Source of the DNA: Pisaster brevispinus
Lineage: Eukaryota > Echinodermata > Asteroidea > Forcipulatida > Asteriidae
Reading direction: 5' to 3'
DNA length: 64,000 nucleotides
NCBI GenBank assembly: GCA_023634235.1
Contig: JAMKCF010000003.1
Location: 9,126,742 to 9,190,741, forward strand
The notes beneath the pieces were generated by a model. That model was not told the origin of the DNA and searched no databases. It saw nothing but the letters and a program-made list of their open reading frames with translations. The position numbers and the translations under genes were made by a program. Shown piece after piece: positions 59,644 through 64,000 of this stretch (positions are counted from its first letter, which is position 1; the number at the start of each line of letters is the position of its first letter).

Positions 59644-59838
59644 AGGGCCCAATTTCATAGAGCTGCTTAAGCAGAAAATAATGCTTGACAATTTCCTGCT
59701 GAGCAGAAATGAGCAGAATACCAGTCACAAATTGTACACGTGACGTGGTAGTTTGGCTGGTAACCTTATTTTGGTAAGCAAAATTGTATTGTGCTTAGCA
59801 AATTTTGGTGCTTAAGCAGCTCTATGAAATTGGGCCCA
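59642..59838. mobile_element. MITE with GGGCCCAATTTCATAGAGCTGCTTAAGCA inverted ends
   Basis: The left end 'tttcatagagctgcttaagc' and right end 'gcttaagcagctctatgaaa' are inverted, about 195 bp apart, and capped by GGGCCC/GGGCCC. The interior repeats 'gcttagca'-type words. It begins exactly where the preceding MITE stops. A decayed copy is at 505-695. Confidence 0.88.
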
Positions 59839-60919
59839 GGTACTTAAATATGTATGGGCCATTCAGTATTATAAATGTTTTTTAAAAATCTAATTTTTGG
59901 CGGTAAAATTAAGCCCTACAAGGTATCGCAAGAAGACCACCAGGCAAAAATTTAATGCTCTGCAGAATGTTATAAGCAAACATTCTGCTCTTACAGTAGC
60001 AAGAACCCCCTCCCCCCGAATTTTAACAATTTGACAGGTTAACAAGGAATTTGTGCGGTGCACATACACAATTTAAGCTTATTCAGCCTTCTTCCCTTCC
60101 ACAGCTTGTGCAACAGTTTGGTGTGCTAACCCTGTGAGTTGGGAATGGTCAGCATTTATGTGTAGAATCCCACAGTAAGCAGAAATGAAACCAATAGTTA
60201 CCTTTCCATTACACTGTAGGCACATTTTTGCGCTCTTGAAAAAAAAAGCTAGCATTCATTGAGGTAATGCTGACTGACAGGCCCATATGTTTATAAATTC
60301 CAGCAGGGAATATGAGACTAACTTTGAAAGTAATACCAAGGTACATAAATTATACCTTACATATATTCATTCACGTGGATTTGCGCTTCTTTCATTCATC
60401 TATGACAAGGGAAACTGTGCGTAACTAAACCTCTGCAGAATGATAATCTAGGTTGTTATAGGAATTGGTTATTTTTCAACCTGTACCAGAAAATAATCGT
60501 TGTTAAGTTATTATAGTGAATGGTTCTTTTTTAACCTGTAACTAGTCTTCTGCTGAATGACAATCTAAGTTGTTACAGAAAATGTTTTTTTAAAACCTGT
60601 AACTAATTTTCCCACAGAATGATAATTTAAGCTGGTATAGGAATCTATTGTAAATGATTGATCACCCTGGTATTTAGTTTTGACAAGTGGCTGCAGCAAA
60701 CATACCTCACCAGAGTGCAAAGTGTGGTAGTAGTGATTTAACATTTAGTTCATCACACACAGCCTCACTTCAACACACAGAGCTTGAACCTGGTGCACTA
60801 GAAGGCCATCATACAAAATTAATCCTAGTATTCAATCATACAAAGGATGTCACTTCCTCCACCGTTTGCTAGGTACACACATTTTGACCACCTATGTTCT
60901 GACCCCTAATGTTTTTTCT

Positions 60920-60956
60920 TAATCCTAATCTTAACCCTAACCCTAACCCTAGCATG
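60920..60956. repeat. Short interstitial telomere-like repeat
   Basis: 'cctaatcttaaccctaac' continues as further CCCTAA units, about three perfect and three degenerate. This is the animal telomere unit TTAGGG on the opposite strand. It is too short to be a chromosome end. Confidence 0.75.
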
Positions 60957-61579
60957 TAGATCACATGGGGAACTTAGGATTGTTGGAACAATACAGACAT
61001 CTATAACAAGACAATATAGGCCAGACTGTGCTTTAAGGGATTATGTTGATTTTTGGAAGAGCTTTAGATTGCAATTCCATTCGCTTGTTTTTAATCATCA
61101 TTAATTTTGTGGAAATATTTTTGTGAAAACTATGCAAAACAGTCTCTGTTCTCTCCATGATTTTGTGCACATTGAAGAAATCAAATCAAACAAATTTTCT
61201 TGACTTTGGTATCATTTCAGATGGAAATAATTCTCTTGAGAATTACTACTGGTATAACTTTACATCCAGTGAGCATGAATATTGAAACAGTTTGTAATTT
61301 CTTTTTACAAAACCTTGAATTTTTTTTTCAAACAGTACTACATCTAATTGTATACACTATGGCAGACTGTTAGCTTTTCATACTCTCCTTACACATGTAA
61401 ACATAGTGTGCCCTGAACACACAACACTTTTGACATCTCTCAGCCTATATCATTGTTCCTTGAATTAGCCATCTACTGTATTCAAACAGAGAGGCCAATA
61501 TTGCAAGTCATGCAGGTGCAGTTTGTTTAGCCACACCACTCACATGGAAACATGCAAGTCATTGTTTAAAGACCGATGG

Positions 61580-61750
61580 GGTGGGTGTGATCAGACGCTG
61601 CAATAGCATGCTTTGTACACTGCAGTGTTTCCCCTGGCCATTCAAACATGAGGTTGACCACCTTGCTCTTTTCAGTGACCAACTCCATCATTTCCTTTTG
61701 CCAATATCACCATCTTGCTGTGAAGAATTGTCAGAAGGGAAATGCTAATA
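61580..61750 (+). repeat. Dispersed repeat D, copy 2
   Basis: It shares 'gacgctgca', 'cagtgtttcccctg', 'tcagtgacca' and 'caatatcaccatcttgctgtgaag' with the reverse complement of 26935-27140. Confidence 0.6.
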
Positions 61751-64000
61751 AAAAAAACCCTTCATTTTGTGATTTAAGGGCTTTTTCTGTTGACCTCTAT
61801 CAAGAACTCACAATTTGGATGTACTGATGGAATCATCATGTGTTATGTGAGTGCATGCATTCTTGTCAGTTTGACAGGTAAAATTTGCTCCACTCATCAA
61901 TGATACAACAGTACCAATAAACATAAATGTGCCACATTGACCCGATTCTCATTAATGAAATGCAACTTCATTTTTGACCTCCAGTTTTATATGAATGGAA
62001 TAAAAACAAAATGGCTGAGCAATAATAGGTCAAATCTTCATCTTGCAGGTTGTTTATCATCATTTTTCGATGAATTAATAGTAGTGGACGTTTTGAGGAT
62101 TTTGTACGTGTAGAAAAGTCTTTGGTTTTCAATTGGTAAACTCATTAAAAATCTGACAATAATATATGGGGTTCATTGTTGCAAGAGCAAGAGAAGAAAA
62201 ATAAATAAATCAGAGCTATTAACAATGGTATAACTAATATGACATTCAATTTAAATAATGTGCAAATGTTTTTTACTTACCATAAAGTTTATCAAACAAT
62301 CTAATGCTATAATTTGCATCCAAAATAGGCTTCAGTTTTTGATTTGTAAATTCATAAATAAATCCGACAACTCATAGGGTTTTTTTGGTTGAAAAAGTGC
62401 AAACACAGCTGATAAAAAGGATTTCATTATGTACATGCACATGTACAGTGCTTTTAGATTTTATGTTTTATTTTGTGAACTGCACAAGTGTTTCCGCACA
62501 AAATCGTGTTCAAATGGTGATCGTAATTATTGATATTGAGAGAGATAGAGAAAGGTGTACATGTATTATGTTTACGGTAAATTACCCGCACTGGCAACCT
62601 GCTCCGGGCAACCTTCAAGAAGGAAAGCCTTTCGCATTTCAATTTAAACAAAGTCTTGGGGATAAATCAGTAAGGAAAATATCCATTGCGCTGAAGTGCA
62701 GTTCGTTGCTTTCCAGTTCTCTGACAAAATTGCCTCTTATAACCACAAGGCCATAACGAGTAGGACTATTCAAATTTAGCAATGATGCAAAATATTTAAC
62801 TTCTGTCGTGAGGAATTTTTAATTTGATTTCTGTTCACATAGAAACAGCTTCATGGTCAGCATTGGCTATCTGTTTATAATATTGCACATAATGTAACCA
62901 AGCACGAGTGGACACATGTAACATCAAGGACAAGGGTTATAAAAGCAACAAATTAAGTGGTATTGTCTGTAACCATGAACATTACCTGCATGTTTTATGG
63001 ATTATCCTCACTATTTGGAAGACATTTCGCCTGCGAGGTGATTTACCGTTTGAAACTATTCAAGTGTAAGGGTATGGGCACACAGTGGTGCACAGCACTA
63101 TCTGTGCTCTGTGCATTCTCTATAATGATATATCTTACTGCAGGCTAACACAGTGCATCTATCATTCACAATAAGTTATGTGGATGATATTGAACAATTG
63201 ACAATAGGAGAGTAAATATGCTGCCATTCAGGCTACTAGACAGCCAACCTCTGATTGTAAATTCGCAAAACTTTAAGTTAAAGCACAGGATTTGTCATTC
63301 TAAAACAATAAACATACTAATTTACACAATAATAATAATAATAATAAACATAAAGTAACTAGAAATTAAGTGTTCTTCGAAACGAACACAGAGGGGTTAC
63401 GGTTGGTGGAACAAAAAAGATAAAATATGATTTCATACTGAATCTTACATAGTGATATCTAACAACATAAAGAGAGATCTCTGATGGTTTTTTGTTTGGA
63501 CGGGGAGGAAAGGTCATTGAGTCCAAAGCTACATGGTGGCACAAAGATTATGACTCTGTGATGGTTGGTTCAAGAAATTTGATATTTTTAAGTTTACAGC
63601 TTTCTCAAGGAAGGAAAGGTCAACATGGGGCTTACTTGTTAATAAATGCCACAGGTGCTGCAAGCTTAAAAAATGCAACAAAGATTGTGACTCTAAAACA
63701 CGTGGTTCAGGTGAGATATGAATGGTTTCATGAATTAATGCAATTAGATACTTGATTATGTCACAAGGGTGAAAACATGATACTAAGGTTTTATACAAAG
63801 ATCACTTTAGTAGTCTTGCCCGTCAGAAAATGCCCTGGAATGAGCAAGGTAAATATTTTTTTGTAAACAAATTTGACATGGTCCACTATCAAACCTGCAT
63901 GGTTTTTTTTAGCTTAGTTTAAATTTAATTTAGGGTTATTTCCATTAAAATAAACAATTATAACAACTGACCAAAGCATTCTTTCATAATACAGTATGAA

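Larger units (their letters stand above)
58761..64000. other. SLC6 upstream intron sequence
   Basis: No exon for TM1-TM6 could be found on the minus strand. The stretch holds the two abutting MITEs at 59508-59838, four similar 'gaatgataatttaa..' blocks around 60430-60660, the telomere-like run at 60925, repeat D copy 2, and an (AAT)n run near 63330. Short ORFs lack family signal. Confidence 0.6.

Noticed and set aside
63492..63755. 87-codon plus ORF near the right edge, considered as an exon
   Set aside because: It has a GTGAGA donor-like site after 'gtggttcag' but no acceptor, no family signal, and opposite orientation to SLC6.

Overview
The window is animal nuclear DNA: AT-rich, intron-rich, with GT-AG splice sites joining short exons that encode conserved metazoan proteins, and a dense background of SINEs, MITEs, LINE relics and minisatellites. 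Gene content and repeat style fit an invertebrate deuterostome. My best guess is an echinoderm, probably a sea star; this is inference, not proof. Six protein genes can be read with exon phases that agree across every junction.

Left third (1-18.6 kb): the 5' part of a BLTP2/hobbit (KIAA0100) bridge-like lipid-transfer gene on the minus strand, 16 coding exons from 14354 leftwards, running off the left edge. It lies head to head with MED19 (Mediator subunit, plus strand, 14579-18613, six exons, complete), separated by only about 225 bp that must act as a shared promoter. The BLTP2 introns hold a 98-bp/34-bp minisatellite, a LINE 3' end, SINEs and foldback elements.

Middle (18.6-38.5 kb): a second head-to-head pair, PGAM5 (minus, 30562-25034, five exons, complete) and HGH1 (plus, 30935-33543, three exons, complete), share a 372-bp intergenic promoter. 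HGH1 intron 1 contains a perfect 82-bp spacerless palindrome flanked by a perfect 9-bp direct repeat. Then comes an unrecognised three-exon gene (minus, 38533-37187) for a 329-residue secreted, probably GPI-anchored protein made of two cysteine-patterned repeats, one repeat per exon. It is the best candidate here for something undescribed.

Right part (38.5-64 kb): a long gene-poor stretch with a 299-bp near-perfect foldback element flanked by a 9-bp duplication, then the 3' half (TM7 to C-terminus, six exons) of an SLC6 Na+/Cl- dependent transporter on the minus strand, 58760-50516. Its 5' exons lie beyond the right edge. SLC6 introns carry a decayed non-LTR reverse transcriptase, several tRNA-derived SINEs and two abutting palindromic MITEs.

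No bacterial-type operon, CRISPR array, rRNA or convincing stand-alone tRNA gene is present. The genes have unrelated housekeeping roles (transcription, mitochondrial phosphatase signalling, eEF2 folding, lipid transfer, solute uptake); shared promoters, not a shared pathway, link the two divergent pairs.
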